A stretch of DNA of 14,014 nucleotides. Origin: JBHHZJ01 sp046758005 (GTDB taxonomy: Bacteria; Pseudomonadota; Alphaproteobacteria; Kiloniellales; J153). A program made the translations under genes and the position numbers. The stretch spans positions 1-14,014 of the forward strand of contig JBHHZJ010000089.1 of NCBI GenBank assembly GCA_046758005.1. The letters run 5' to 3'. Positions 1 through 6,407 of the stretch are shown here, piece by piece (within the stretch, counting starts at the first letter, position 1; each line of letters begins with the position of its first letter). The notes under the pieces were generated by a model that was not told the DNA's origin, searched no databases, and saw only the letters and a program-made list of their open reading frames with translations.

Positions 1-475
1 AGGCGAGGTCCATCTCGAAGCGGTCCAGCATCTTGATCACGTCGTCCGCCGTGTACCAGTGGTCGGCGGTGATCCACCGGTTGGTCGTAAACAGGCGGAT
101 GGGGAAGCCCGCACGGTTCATGGAAATGGCGATCAGGTGACTGATCTTGTCGTCACGCTCCTTCATGAAGGCAGCTTCCGATTGTTCGACCGGGCGGCAT
201 TCTTCGGGCATGCCCTTCTCCCTCAGGAAGGTGTGGAAGTGGCCGTGTTCGCCGCTCCGATGCGAATGGTAGAAATACTGCGAGTGGGTTTCGGAATCGT
301 AGACGTCGCCCTTCGGATAATGGTCAAGCTCATAGAATGTGCCCTGCCCGCGCAGCACTTCCGCGACCACGTTGGAGTTGCTCTTCTGGAGCACCCGGTA
401 GCAGTCGACAATCTTCTGCCCCGCGACAGCCATCGCCTTAAGTTCCTCCGGCGACATTTTCCTCAGACTGACCAT
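1..475 (-). CDS. Conserved uncharacterised protein, DUF6969-like (3' end outside the window)
   Basis: I translated this minus-strand frame by hand. It is open from ATG at 475 to the window edge (158 codons, no stop), so the C-terminus is missing. The in-frame stop upstream is at 493-491. The protein has a conserved-looking core: RGQGTFYELDHYPKGDVYD, then a His-rich stretch (HSQYFYHSHR, GEHGHFHTFLR), then ISHLIAISMNRAGFPIRLFTTNRW. From memory this matches a proteobacterial family listed as DUF6969. No function is known to me; the clustered histidines could bind metal, which is inference. The start is uncertain: ATG 475 (or GTG 484) has no clear ribosome site, whereas the in-frame ATG at 457 follows GAGG. 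It lies downstream of, and on the same strand as, the tartrate dehydrogenase gene, separated by a gap with an FNR-type box. Base composition is clearly less GC-rich than in the genes to the right. Confidence 0.85.
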   Translation of the reverse strand, partial: MVSLRKMSPEELKAMAVAGQKIVDCYRVLQKSNSNVVAEVLRGQGTFYELDHYPKGDVYDSETHSQYFYHSHRSGEHGHFHTFLREKGMPEECRPVEQSEAAFMKERDDKISHLIAISMNRAGFPIRLFTTNRWITADHWYTADDVIKMLDRFEMDLA

Positions 476-558
476 GTGCGCCACACCGCTTTACGTGTCC
501 GCGGCGGCGATACCGCCACCTACGGATGCCACAGTTGCGTCGTGATCATATTCTTCGC

Positions 559-589
559 TTTGCGGGCATCGTGTTGTTTCACCCGCAAA
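559..589. repeat. 8-bp perfect inverted repeat (operator or leader hairpin)
   Basis: TTTGCGGG (559-566) and CCCGCAAA (582-589) are perfect reverse complements with a 15-nt spacer. On the minus strand a TTATTT sequence overlaps its upstream arm, so the repeat may cover a -10 region or form a hairpin in the 5' leader of the DUF6969-like gene. The role is inference. Confidence 0.5.
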
Positions 590-629
590 TAACCATCGGC
601 TTTGATCCGTTTTAACGGTTGGCCACGCT

Positions 630-643
630 TTGATTTGGATCAA
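630..643. promoter_or_regulatory. Perfect FNR/FixK/Anr-type box
   Basis: TTGAT-TTGG-ATCAA matches the TTGAT-N4-ATCAA consensus of the FNR family (FnrL, FixK, Anr) at all ten defined positions. It lies between the ttuC-type gene and the minus-strand DUF6969-like gene, with its centre about 161 nt from ATG 475. An ATCAAAGC half-site recurs nearer the gene. I infer oxygen- or redox-responsive control of the DUF6969-like gene. I could not place a convincing -10 hexamer at the class II distance. Confidence 0.6.
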
Positions 644-798
644 TTCCGATCCGGCGGCACGATCACAATGTGTTGAAGTCGGATGAGCGAACGCAGAGGT
701 GACCCGAGCTTCTTCCCGGGCGTGCAGGTCCGAGAGTTCGATTCAAAAGAAAGTGTTTTGTTTCAAGCGGTTGCGATGGAGTCGTTCACTCGCCGGCA

Positions 799-1875
799 TT
801 AGGCGTTCGCCCCGCCGAGCGCGGCGCGGAGCGCCTCGGTCACCTGCGCGGTGGTCGCGCCACCGCCCAGGTCGGGGGTCAGCGCCGTGCCGGCGGCGAG
901 TACCCGCTCGATCGCCTGCATGAGGCTCGCCGCCGCCTGCTCCTCGCCGAGGTGATCTAGCATCATGGCCGCGCTCCAGAACGCGCCCACCGGGTTCGCG
1001 ATGCCCTTGCCGGCGATGTCGAAGGCCGCGCCGTGGATCGGCTCGAACATCGAGGGGTACCTTCCCTCCGGGTTCAGGTTCGCGGTGGGCGCCAGCCCCA
1101 GGCCGCCCGACAGCGCGGCGGCGAGGTCGCTCAGGATGTCGGCGTGCAGGTTGGTCGCCACGATCACGTCCAGGCTTCGCGGATCGAGCACCATGCGCGT
1201 GGTCATGGCGTCGACCAGCATCTTGTCGGTCGCGATGTCGGGGTAGTCGCGGGCCACCTCGGCGAAGATCTCGTCCCACAGGACCATGCCGTGGCGCTGG
1301 GCGTTCGACTTGGTCACGCAGGTCAGCCGCCGGGCCGGGCGGGCGCGCGCCAGGTCGAAGGCGAAGCGCATGATGCGGCGCACGCCGGTACGGGTGAAGA
1401 CCGCGGTCTCGACCCCGACCTCCTCGGGCAGGCCGCGGTGCACCCGGCCGCCCGCGCCGGCGTACTCGCCCTCGGTGTTCTCGCGCACCACGACCCAGTC
1501 CAGATCGCCCGGCCCGACGCCGGCGAGCGGGCTGGCCACGCCGGCCAGGACCCGCGCCGGGCGGACGTTGGCGTACTGGTCGAAGCCCTGGCAGATGGCC
1601 AGGCGCAGGCCCCATAGCGTCACGTGGTCGGGCACCTCGGGATCGCCGACGGCCCCGAAGTAGATGGCGTCGAAGCCCTCCAGCCTGACGAGCGCGTCGT
1701 CGGCCATCATCCGGCCGTGCGCGCGGTAGTAGTCCGAGCCCCAGGCAAACCGCTCGAAGCGCAGCTTGAGCGCCGGTCGGCGCGCCTGCACGGCCCCGAG
1801 CACCTCGATCCCGGCGGCCACCACCTCGGCCCCGATGCCGTCGCCGGGAATGACGGCGATCCTGTATTCGGTCAT
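799..1875 (-). CDS. ttuC: Tartrate / D-malate dehydrogenase (isocitrate/isopropylmalate dehydrogenase superfamily)
   Basis: This 358-aa protein has the normal length for the TtuC/DmlA group of beta-decarboxylating dehydrogenases. These enzymes oxidise D-malate to pyruvate and CO2, or tartrate to oxaloglycolate or D-glycerate, using NAD+ and a divalent metal in the cytoplasm. Visible landmarks: GDGIG near residue 11; the subgroup signature WGSDYYRAHGRMM (45-57); VPDHVTLWGLRLAICQGFDQ (81-100), containing substrate Arg91; NVRP (Arg105); RENTEGEY with catalytic-type Tyr138; TKSN with Lys189; metal-binding Asp222 (VDAM), Asp246 and Asp250 (HADILSD); and the NAD-loop region FEPIHGAAFDIAGKGIANP. ATG 1875 is the only good start, though no strong ribosome site precedes it. 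A candidate promoter lies about 80 nt upstream. No tartrate transporter or decarboxylase gene is adjacent. Sequence alone does not separate tartrate from D-malate preference. Confidence 0.93.
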   Translation of the reverse strand: MTEYRIAVIPGDGIGAEVVAAGIEVLGAVQARRPALKLRFERFAWGSDYYRAHGRMMADDALVRLEGFDAIYFGAVGDPEVPDHVTLWGLRLAICQGFDQYANVRPARVLAGVASPLAGVGPGDLDWVVVRENTEGEYAGAGGRVHRGLPEEVGVETAVFTRTGVRRIMRFAFDLARARPARRLTCVTKSNAQRHGMVLWDEIFAEVARDYPDIATDKMLVDAMTTRMVLDPRSLDVIVATNLHADILSDLAAALSGGLGLAPTANLNPEGRYPSMFEPIHGAAFDIAGKGIANPVGAFWSAAMMLDHLGEEQAAASLMQAIERVLAAGTALTPDLGGGATTAQVTEALRAALGGANA

Positions 1876-1952
1876 GGACTGGGCCGTGCATTCATGAGGA
1901 TCGGCCTGGTTGGGCTCCGACCGGCGCCCCCGATGTCCGCCAGGAGCCGTGG

Positions 1953-1981
1953 ACTATACCGCTCTCGCGGTCGTTTGGCGC
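1953..1981 (-). promoter_or_regulatory. Candidate sigma-70 promoter for the ttuC-type gene with an operator-like palindrome
   Basis: On the minus strand, GCGCCA (1981-1976, 3/6 to consensus) is followed by a 17-nt spacer and TATAGT (1958-1953, 5/6 to TATAAT). The palindrome ACCGC-TCTC-GCGGT (1958-1971) sits inside the spacer and touches the -10, a typical place for repressor or activator binding. Transcription would begin near 1945, giving a leader of about 70 nt before ATG 1875. Confidence 0.4.
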
Positions 1982-2006
1982 GACGGGCGAGGCGGGCGGC
2001 ACAGGA

Positions 2007-2053
2007 ACGGGACGGGTCTGTCCCGTGTCGAGGTTTCGCGGTTTCGAACCTCG
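2007..2053. repeat. Two consecutive short inverted repeats
   Basis: ACGGGAC (2007-2013) pairs with GTCCCGT (2020-2026) across a 6-nt loop. CGAGGTT (2029-2035) pairs with AACCTCG (2047-2053) across 11 nt. Both 7-bp stems are perfect and only 2 nt apart, just upstream of the recombinase fragment. They could be the end of a mobile element or leader structure; neither has a T-tract. Confidence 0.5.
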
Positions 2054-2074
2054 CCTCAGGACAGGAGCACTCCC

Positions 2075-2290
2075 ATGATCGAGGACACGAGGATGCGCGC
2101 TTCCACGCCGAGCACCCAAAGAGGATACATCCGCGCGGTCAAGGATTTCACGGCCTTTCTCGGCCGCGCGCCGGATGGTGCGAGCGCGGAGGACCTGCGG
2201 CGCCATCGGCTGGACATGAGATCGAGCGGGGTCGCGGCCGCGTGGATGACCGCCGTCCGCGTCCGGCCGGGGACCGCCGCGCCTCACTGA
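2075..2290 (+). pseudogene. Tyrosine recombinase/integrase, N-terminal fragment only
   Basis: The 71-residue frame begins MIEDTRMRASTPSTQRGYIR and continues AVKDFTAFLGRAPDGASAEDLRRHRLDMRSSGV. It resembles from memory the N-terminal SAM-like (core DNA-binding) domain of tyrosine recombinases found with IS91-type elements: start MIED, then a ...SP.TQR.Y...V..F....GR.PD..., then a DLR/DVR helix. Family members run to about 300-400 residues with an R...HxxR...Y catalytic domain. Here similarity fades near residue 58 (about nucleotide 2248), the tail looks random, and a stop follows. No catalytic domain is found downstream. AGGAG (2063-2067) lies 7 nt before the ATG, so the ancestral start is intact. 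I call it a decayed mobile-element remnant; a short expressed DNA-binding peptide cannot be excluded. Confidence 0.65.
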
Positions 2291-2375
2291 CGCGGTCGTG
2301 ACTGGACGCCCGCGCGGCGACACGGCAATGTCACGCCGCCCAGGCAATAGGCAGGCAATAGGAAGGTCGATCGAC

Positions 2376-2885
2376 ATGGACGCGGAGGAACTGCGCACCC
2401 TTCAGGCGCCGCTCAAGGCCAGATACCGTGACGAGCCCGAGGCCGCGGTCGTCACCATGCGCGCGGTCGGCGAGCTCGACGCCGCGAACGTGACCTGCAA
2501 GGTCGAGACCGGCCGGGCGCTCGTCGAGGCGGGGCTGCACCCGGCGGCCGGCGGCGACGGCCTGACCGCCTGCTCGGGCGACATGCTGCTCGAGGCGCTG
2601 GCCGCCTGCGCCGGGGTGACCCTGCGCGCGGTGGCCACGGCGCTCGACATCCCCGTGAAAGGCGGCACGGTCACGGCCGAGGGCGACCTCGACTTCCGCG
2701 GCACGCTCGCCGTTGACAGGGCAGCGCCGGTCGGCTTCCGCGACATCCGCCTGCGCTTCGACCTGGACACCGAGGCGAGCCCGGAGCAGCTCGAATCGCT
2801 CATGAAGCTGACCGAGCGCTACTGCGTGGTCTACCAGACCTTGAGGAACGGCCCGCCGATCGCGGTCAGCCACCGTACGGCCTGA
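2376..2885 (+). CDS. OsmC family protein (thiol peroxidase-like)
   Basis: The protein has 169 residues, a usual length for OsmC/Ohr-type proteins, which reduce organic hydroperoxides with a cysteine pair in the cytoplasm. The two expected cysteines are visible: Cys78 in EALAACAGVTLRAVA, at the start of the central helix, and Cys150 in TERYCVVYQTL. An extra Cys66 lies in LTACSGD. The remainder has the alternating beta-strand pattern of the fold. ATG 2376 is chosen because GGAAGG (2361-2366) precedes it by 9 nt and similarity begins soon after; an upstream in-frame start near 2298 would add an unlikely Arg-rich leader. The gene ends 13 nt from the convergent amidohydrolase gene and follows the recombinase fragment. 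The physiological substrate cannot be told from sequence; osmotically induced (OsmC) and general (YhfA-like) roles are both possible. Confidence 0.85.
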   Translation: MDAEELRTLQAPLKARYRDEPEAAVVTMRAVGELDAANVTCKVETGRALVEAGLHPAAGGDGLTACSGDMLLEALAACAGVTLRAVATALDIPVKGGTVTAEGDLDFRGTLAVDRAAPVGFRDIRLRFDLDTEASPEQLESLMKLTERYCVVYQTLRNGPPIAVSHRTA

Positions 2886-2898
2886 TCCCGGTCCGCGC

Positions 2899-3807
2899 TC
2901 AGTCCGGCGAGATTTCCGGCTTGCCGGCGCCGAACTCGCGCGCCGCGTTGCCGTAGGCGATCGCCGTCGCGACCGCGCGCGGAAGCTGGGCGAGCCAGCG
3001 GCGGTGCTCCTCCACCAACGCGCCGTATACCTCCCAGCGCCGCGTGACGTAGGTGTCGGTCCCGATCATGAAGCGGTCGGGATGGCGCAGGAACAGGTCG
3101 CGCCAGGCCGGATCGAGGCGCCCGCCGGGCGCGATGTCGCCGGCGCGGAACGACACCTCGGTCCATAGCCGGGGATGGCGGTCGAGCAGCGCCCCGACGA
3201 CCTCGGGCGGTTCGCTCATGCCGGCGTGGGCCCACAGGATCTTCAGGTCGGGTTCGAGGGCGAACAGGGCGCGCACGGGACCGGCCCCGGAATGGACGTG
3301 GAGCACGATGCCGCGATCCATCGCCAGGCGGACCAGGCGGCGCATCTGCGGCGTCGCGGCGGCGCCTTCGTCGCGCAGGTGAAACTCGCCGATCCCTCGG
3401 TAAATGCCGCGCTCGAGCCGCCGGACGACGTACTCCAAAACCTGCTCGTCGCGGAACCAGCCGCCCATGTCCGCCAAGTCGCGGTACGGCCGCAGGATCG
3501 GCACGATGCGCTGCGGGTCGTGCTCGTGGAGCATCAGCGTGCCGTCGTCCGGCGTGCTGGAGACCAGGGCCCGCGGCACGAAAGCGGCGTCCAGCTTGGC
3601 GAAGATCGCCGCCGGGCCGTAGGGCGCCCAGGCCTCGCGGCCGTAATGGACGTGGGTGTCGAAGACGGGCAGCCGCTCGGCCGCCGCGCCGGGCCGCCAG
3701 GACGCGACCGCGATCAGCCCGACGGCTGCCAGCCGCGGCGCAATCCATCCCAGGCCGGCGCGGACGGCGCCCCGCGGTCTTTCGCGCGCTGGGATTGGCT
3801 GCCCCAT
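2899..3807 (-). CDS. Exported amidohydrolase (amidohydrolase-2 / TIM-barrel metal hydrolase family)
   Basis: This 302-aa protein carries the metal-ligand series of the amidohydrolase superfamily: HxH in FDTHVHYG (His52, His54), Glu141 in GIGEFHLRD, His172 in LHVHSGAGP, His194 in LWAHAGMS and Asp251 in MIGTDTYV. The spacing fits the PF04909-type barrel (hydrolases and decarboxylases). ATG 3807 is preferred because GGAGG stands 6 nt upstream on the minus strand; in-frame ATG 3831 and longer starts lack this. The N-terminus has basic residues and a hydrophobic run (LAAVGLIAVASW) ending near GAAA, so a Sec signal peptide and periplasmic location are likely, which is unusual for this family. It is convergent with the OsmC gene and divergent from ydcS. 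The substrate is unknown; a link to the amine pathway next door is only positional. Confidence 0.85.
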   Translation of the reverse strand: MGQPIPARERPRGAVRAGLGWIAPRLAAVGLIAVASWRPGAAAERLPVFDTHVHYGREAWAPYGPAAIFAKLDAAFVPRALVSSTPDDGTLMLHEHDPQRIVPILRPYRDLADMGGWFRDEQVLEYVVRRLERGIYRGIGEFHLRDEGAAATPQMRRLVRLAMDRGIVLHVHSGAGPVRALFALEPDLKILWAHAGMSEPPEVVGALLDRHPRLWTEVSFRAGDIAPGGRLDPAWRDLFLRHPDRFMIGTDTYVTRRWEVYGALVEEHRRWLAQLPRAVATAIAYGNAAREFGAGKPEISPD

Positions 3808-3905
3808 CCGTCGCCTCCGGCCGCCGCCCATGTTGTCATCCCGAGGCGCCCGCCGTGAAGCCGATTCCGAAGAGGCGGCCGCCGACGGGCCCGAAATTTT
3901 GGAAT

Positions 3906-3933
3906 TTGCCAAGACCCTGGCTCGCGGTAGGTT
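3906..3933 (+). promoter_or_regulatory. Weak candidate promoter for the ydcSTUV-patD operon
   Basis: TTGCCA (3906-3911) is followed by 16 nt and TAGGTT (3928-3933), 5/6 and 3/6 matches to sigma-70 hexamers. It lies in the 182-nt gap between the divergent amidohydrolase gene and ydcS. A small inverted repeat, CCGAA-CGAA-TTCGG (3945-3958), follows close to the expected transcript start and might be an operator. Evidence is motif-only. Confidence 0.25.
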
Positions 3934-3989
3934 TCACTCCGGGACCGAACGAATTCGGCACCTCAAACGGGATGGTCAGGGAGGATCAC

Positions 3990-5165
3990 ATGTCTGGGAA
4001 AGCCAGTAGCGGGTGGATCATTCGCGCCGCGGCGGCGGCCGCGCTCGGGCTTGGGCTCGGCGCCGGGCAAGCCGGCGCGGCGCCATTGCAAAAGCTGGGG
4101 CCACCCGAAGGCGTCGTCGATATCGTCGCCTGGCCCGGCTACATCGAGCGCGGCGAGACCGACCCGAACTTCGATTGGGTGTCCGGCTACGAGAAGAAAA
4201 CCGGCTGCCGGGTCCGGGTCAAGACCGCGGGAACCTCGGACGAGATGGTCGCGCTCATGAACGAAGGCGGCTTCGACCTCGTAACCGCCTCGGGCGACGC
4301 CAGTCTGCGGCTCATCTACGGAAACCGGGTCCAGGAGGTGAACGTCGCGCTGGTGCCCAGTTATTCGACCATCGACCCGCGCCTGCAGAACGCCCCCTGG
4401 CACACGGTAGGCGGCAAGCATTACGGCGTGCCGTACCAGTGGGGCTCCAACGTGCTCATGTACAACACGCAGGTCTTCAAGCAGGCGCCGGACAGCTGGA
4501 AGGTCGTGTTCGAGGAGATGAGCCTGCCCGACGGCAAGTCGAACAAGGGCCGCGTGCAGGCCTTCGACGGGCCCATCTATATCGCCGACGCCGGCCTCTA
4601 CCTCATGCGCCACAAGCCGGAGCTGGGCATCAAGGACCCGTACGAGCTGAACGAGGAGCAGTTCAACGCCGCCCTCGACGTGCTGCGCAAGCAACGCGTG
4701 ATCGTCAACCGCTACTGGCACGACCCCTTCATCCAGATCGACGACTTCACCAACGAGGGCGTGGTCGCCTCCTCGGCGTGGCCGTTCCAGGTCAACCTGC
4801 TCAAGAGCAAGGGCCAGCCCATCGACAGCGTGGTGCCGAAGGAAGGCGCCACCGGCTGGGCCGACACCACCATGATGCACGCGAACGCGCCGCACCCCAA
4901 CTGCGCCTACCTGTGGATGGAGTGGTCGCTCAACAAGAAGCTGCAGGGCGACCTGGCCGCCTGGTTCGGCTCGGTGCCGGTCGTGCCGGCCGCCTGCGAG
5001 GGCAACGCGCTGCTCGGCCCCGAGGGGTGCAAGGTCAACGGCTTCGGCGATTTCGACAAGATCCACTTCTGGCGCACGCCGCGGGCGCAGTGCAAGACGC
5101 AGCAAAGCTGCGTGCCCTACTACCGCTGGGTGACCAGCTACATCGCGGTGCTCGGCGGTCGGTGA
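3990..5165 (+). CDS. ydcS: ABC transporter periplasmic binding protein, YdcS (spermidine/putrescine type)
   Basis: The 391-aa protein closely resembles E. coli YdcS as I remember it over its full length, with shared blocks VDIVAWPGYIERG, KTAGTSDEMVALM, FDLVTASGDASLRLI, GVPYQWGSN, LPDGKSNKGRVQA, DGPIYIADA, NEGVVASSAWPFQ, TGWADTTM and AAWFGSVPVVP. It should bind a polyamine-like ligand in the periplasm and deliver it to YdcTUV. Residues 1-30 form a Sec signal peptide (hydrophobic Ala/Leu/Gly core, cleavage near AGA/A); there is no lipobox. ATG 3990 follows GGGAGG by about 5 nt; the open frame extends upstream but without signal-peptide logic. It is the first gene of the operon and is separated from the ATPase gene by a structured 202-nt gap. 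E. coli YdcS has also been reported to bind or make short polyhydroxybutyrate; nothing here tests that. Confidence 0.93.
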   Translation: MSGKASSGWIIRAAAAAALGLGLGAGQAGAAPLQKLGPPEGVVDIVAWPGYIERGETDPNFDWVSGYEKKTGCRVRVKTAGTSDEMVALMNEGGFDLVTASGDASLRLIYGNRVQEVNVALVPSYSTIDPRLQNAPWHTVGGKHYGVPYQWGSNVLMYNTQVFKQAPDSWKVVFEEMSLPDGKSNKGRVQAFDGPIYIADAGLYLMRHKPELGIKDPYELNEEQFNAALDVLRKQRVIVNRYWHDPFIQIDDFTNEGVVASSAWPFQVNLLKSKGQPIDSVVPKEGATGWADTTMMHANAPHPNCAYLWMEWSLNKKLQGDLAAWFGSVPVVPAACEGNALLGPEGCKVNGFGDFDKIHFWRTPRAQCKTQQSCVPYYRWVTSYIAVLGGR

Positions 5166-5170
5166 AGGTC

Positions 5171-5209
5171 CGGGCGGGCCTGCGGCGCGCGGCGCGGCCG
5201 GTCCGCCCG
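5171..5209. repeat. GC-rich inverted repeat after ydcS
   Basis: CGGGCGG (5171-5177) and CCGCCCG (5203-5209) are perfect complements around a GC-rich 25-nt interior that can pair further. It begins 6 nt after the ydcS stop. No T-tract follows, so it is more likely a 3'-end-stabilising or attenuating hairpin than a simple terminator. Confidence 0.45.
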
Positions 5210-5271
5210 TCCGACGCCTGCGGTCGAGGCGGCCGGGCATCCGCACGCGATCACACCGGAGGTACGGGACC

Positions 5272-5336
5272 GGACCTCATGTTTCGACAGGCTCGACATG
5301 AGGTCCTCATCCTGAGTTCGTCGAAGGATGGGGACC
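5272..5336. repeat. REP/BIME-like palindromic doublet between ydcS and ydcT
   Basis: Two hairpins overlap. Hairpin 1 (5272-5306) pairs GGACCTCATG with CATGAGGTCC and has an inner TCGA/TCGA pairing. Hairpin 2 (5302-5336) pairs GGTCCTCATCCT with AGGATGGGGACC, with one G-T wobble. They share GGTCC (5302-5306), so both cannot form together. Each half carries the same unit in opposite orientation (TTCGAC...CTC...ATGAGG), the pattern of a dispersed repeat I recall from many proteobacteria. In an operon such an element can stabilise the upstream message and lower downstream expression, as known for the malE-malF REP sequences. Confidence 0.7.
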
Positions 5337-5367
5337 GTCGCGCGGATTTCGCAAAGTAACGCCCACC

Positions 5368-6399
5368 ATGGTCGCCGCGGTTCGCTTCGCCTCGGTCAGC
5401 CGCCACTTCGGGGTCGTGCGCGCGGTCGACGGCGTCAGCTTCGAGGTCGGCGACGGGGAGTTCTTCTCCATGCTCGGCCCCTCGGGCTCGGGCAAGACGA
5501 CCTGCCTCAGGCTGATCGCGGGCTTCGAGCGCCCGGACGCCGGGCACGTCTTCATCCGCGGCCAGAACGTCGACGCCGTGCCGCCTTATGAGCGCGACGC
5601 GAACACCGTGTTCCAGGATTACGCGCTGTTCCCGCACATGCGCGTGCTCGACAACGTCGCCTACGGCCTGATGGTCCGCAAGGTGCCGGAGAAGGAGCGC
5701 CGGGCCCGCGCCGAGGAAATGCTCGAGCTGATGCGCCTGCAGGGCCTGGGCCGGCGCAGGCCGGAGGAGCTGTCCGGCGGCCAGCGCCAGCGCGTGGCGC
5801 TCGCCCGCGCGCTCATCAACCATCCCCGCGTCCTGCTGCTCGACGAGCCGCTCGGCGCGCTCGATCTCAAGCTGCGCGAGCAGATGCAGGTCGAGTTGAA
5901 GGCGCTGCAGCGCAAGGTGGGCATCACCTTCATCTACGTGACCCACGACCAGCAGGAGGCGTTGAGCATGAGCGACCGCGTGGCCGTGTTCAGCCAAGGG
6001 CGGATCGAGCAGATCGGCACGCCGGAGCAGATCTACGAGCACCCGGCCACGCCCTTCGTCGCCAACTTCGTCGGCATGTCGAACCTGGTCGAGCCCGACG
6101 TGGCCGCGCGCATCGCGGGGCTGGACCAGGCGTTCGCGCTCAGGCCCGAGCGGATCCGCATCCTCGACGGCGAGGCGCCCGGGGACGGGGCGCTGTGCCT
6201 GGCCACGGGGACCGTCGAGGAGGTGCAGTATCTGGGGTCGAGCACGCGCTATGACGTGGCGCTCGACGGCGGCGGCCGGCTGATCGTCATGCGCCAGAAC
6301 GAGGTCGGGCTGGACGAGCGGCGGCGGCCGGGCCCGGGCGATCCCGTGCGCCTCGCCTTCGAACGTTCGGCGATCCAGCCCATGAGCCCGCCGCGCTGA
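5368..6399 (+). CDS. ydcT: ABC transporter ATP-binding protein, YdcT (spermidine/putrescine type)
   Basis: The 343-aa ATPase has all nucleotide-binding motifs: Walker A GPSGSGKTT (37-45), Q-loop FQDYALFPH (Gln83), signature LSGGQ (135-139), Walker B VLLLDE (155-160), D-loop GALD and His193 in YVTHD. A C-terminal TOBE-like domain (about 240-343, containing ALRPERIRI) is typical of polyamine importers of the PotA/YdcT class. It should power YdcU/YdcV at the inner face of the membrane. Similarity to E. coli YdcT starts a few residues after ATG 5368, supporting that start although no good ribosome site precedes it. It follows ydcS after a gap with strong hairpins, so its expression is probably lower than that of the binding protein. 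The permease gene follows after 8 nt. Confidence 0.93.
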   Translation: MVAAVRFASVSRHFGVVRAVDGVSFEVGDGEFFSMLGPSGSGKTTCLRLIAGFERPDAGHVFIRGQNVDAVPPYERDANTVFQDYALFPHMRVLDNVAYGLMVRKVPEKERRARAEEMLELMRLQGLGRRRPEELSGGQRQRVALARALINHPRVLLLDEPLGALDLKLREQMQVELKALQRKVGITFIYVTHDQQEALSMSDRVAVFSQGRIEQIGTPEQIYEHPATPFVANFVGMSNLVEPDVAARIAGLDQAFALRPERIRILDGEAPGDGALCLATGTVEEVQYLGSSTRYDVALDGGGRLIVMRQNEVGLDERRRPGPGDPVRLAFERSAIQPMSPPR

Positions 6400-6407
6400 G
6401 GCCGCCG

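Larger units (their letters stand above)
494..798. other. Intergenic gap between the ttuC-type gene and the DUF6969-like gene
   Basis: There is no credible coding frame in this 0.3-kb gap. It is AT-richer (one sampled line is 50% GC) and dense in symmetric elements: an FNR-type box (630-643), CCGTT-TT-AACGG (607-618), an 8-bp inverted repeat (559-589), and a 6-bp hairpin with one G-T wobble at 703-720. It is best read as the promoter and leader region of the minus-strand gene starting near 475. No T-tract terminator is visible after the upstream ttuC-type gene. Confidence 0.7.

Noticed and set aside
59..592. Plus-strand 177-codon frame at the left edge
   Set aside because: The opposite strand encodes a protein with conserved-looking blocks continuous from 475 to the edge; the plus frame has none.
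680..745. tRNA-like 3' half (GAGAGTTCGATTC resembling a T-arm, with a hairpin before it)
   Set aside because: The supposed T-stem does not close on its 3' side (AAAAG follows), and no acceptor stem, D-arm or CCA can be drawn.
743..1891. 382-codon minus-strand frame overlapping the ttuC-type gene
   Set aside because: It is the shifted frame of the same gene; composition is dominated by Arg and Gly and there are no motifs. The 799-1875 frame has all family residues.
2001..2028. GGAAC-N15-CGTG as an ECF promoter upstream of the recombinase fragment
   Set aside because: The spacing is too short and the -10 differs from CGTT; the bases are explained by the 7-bp inverted repeat.
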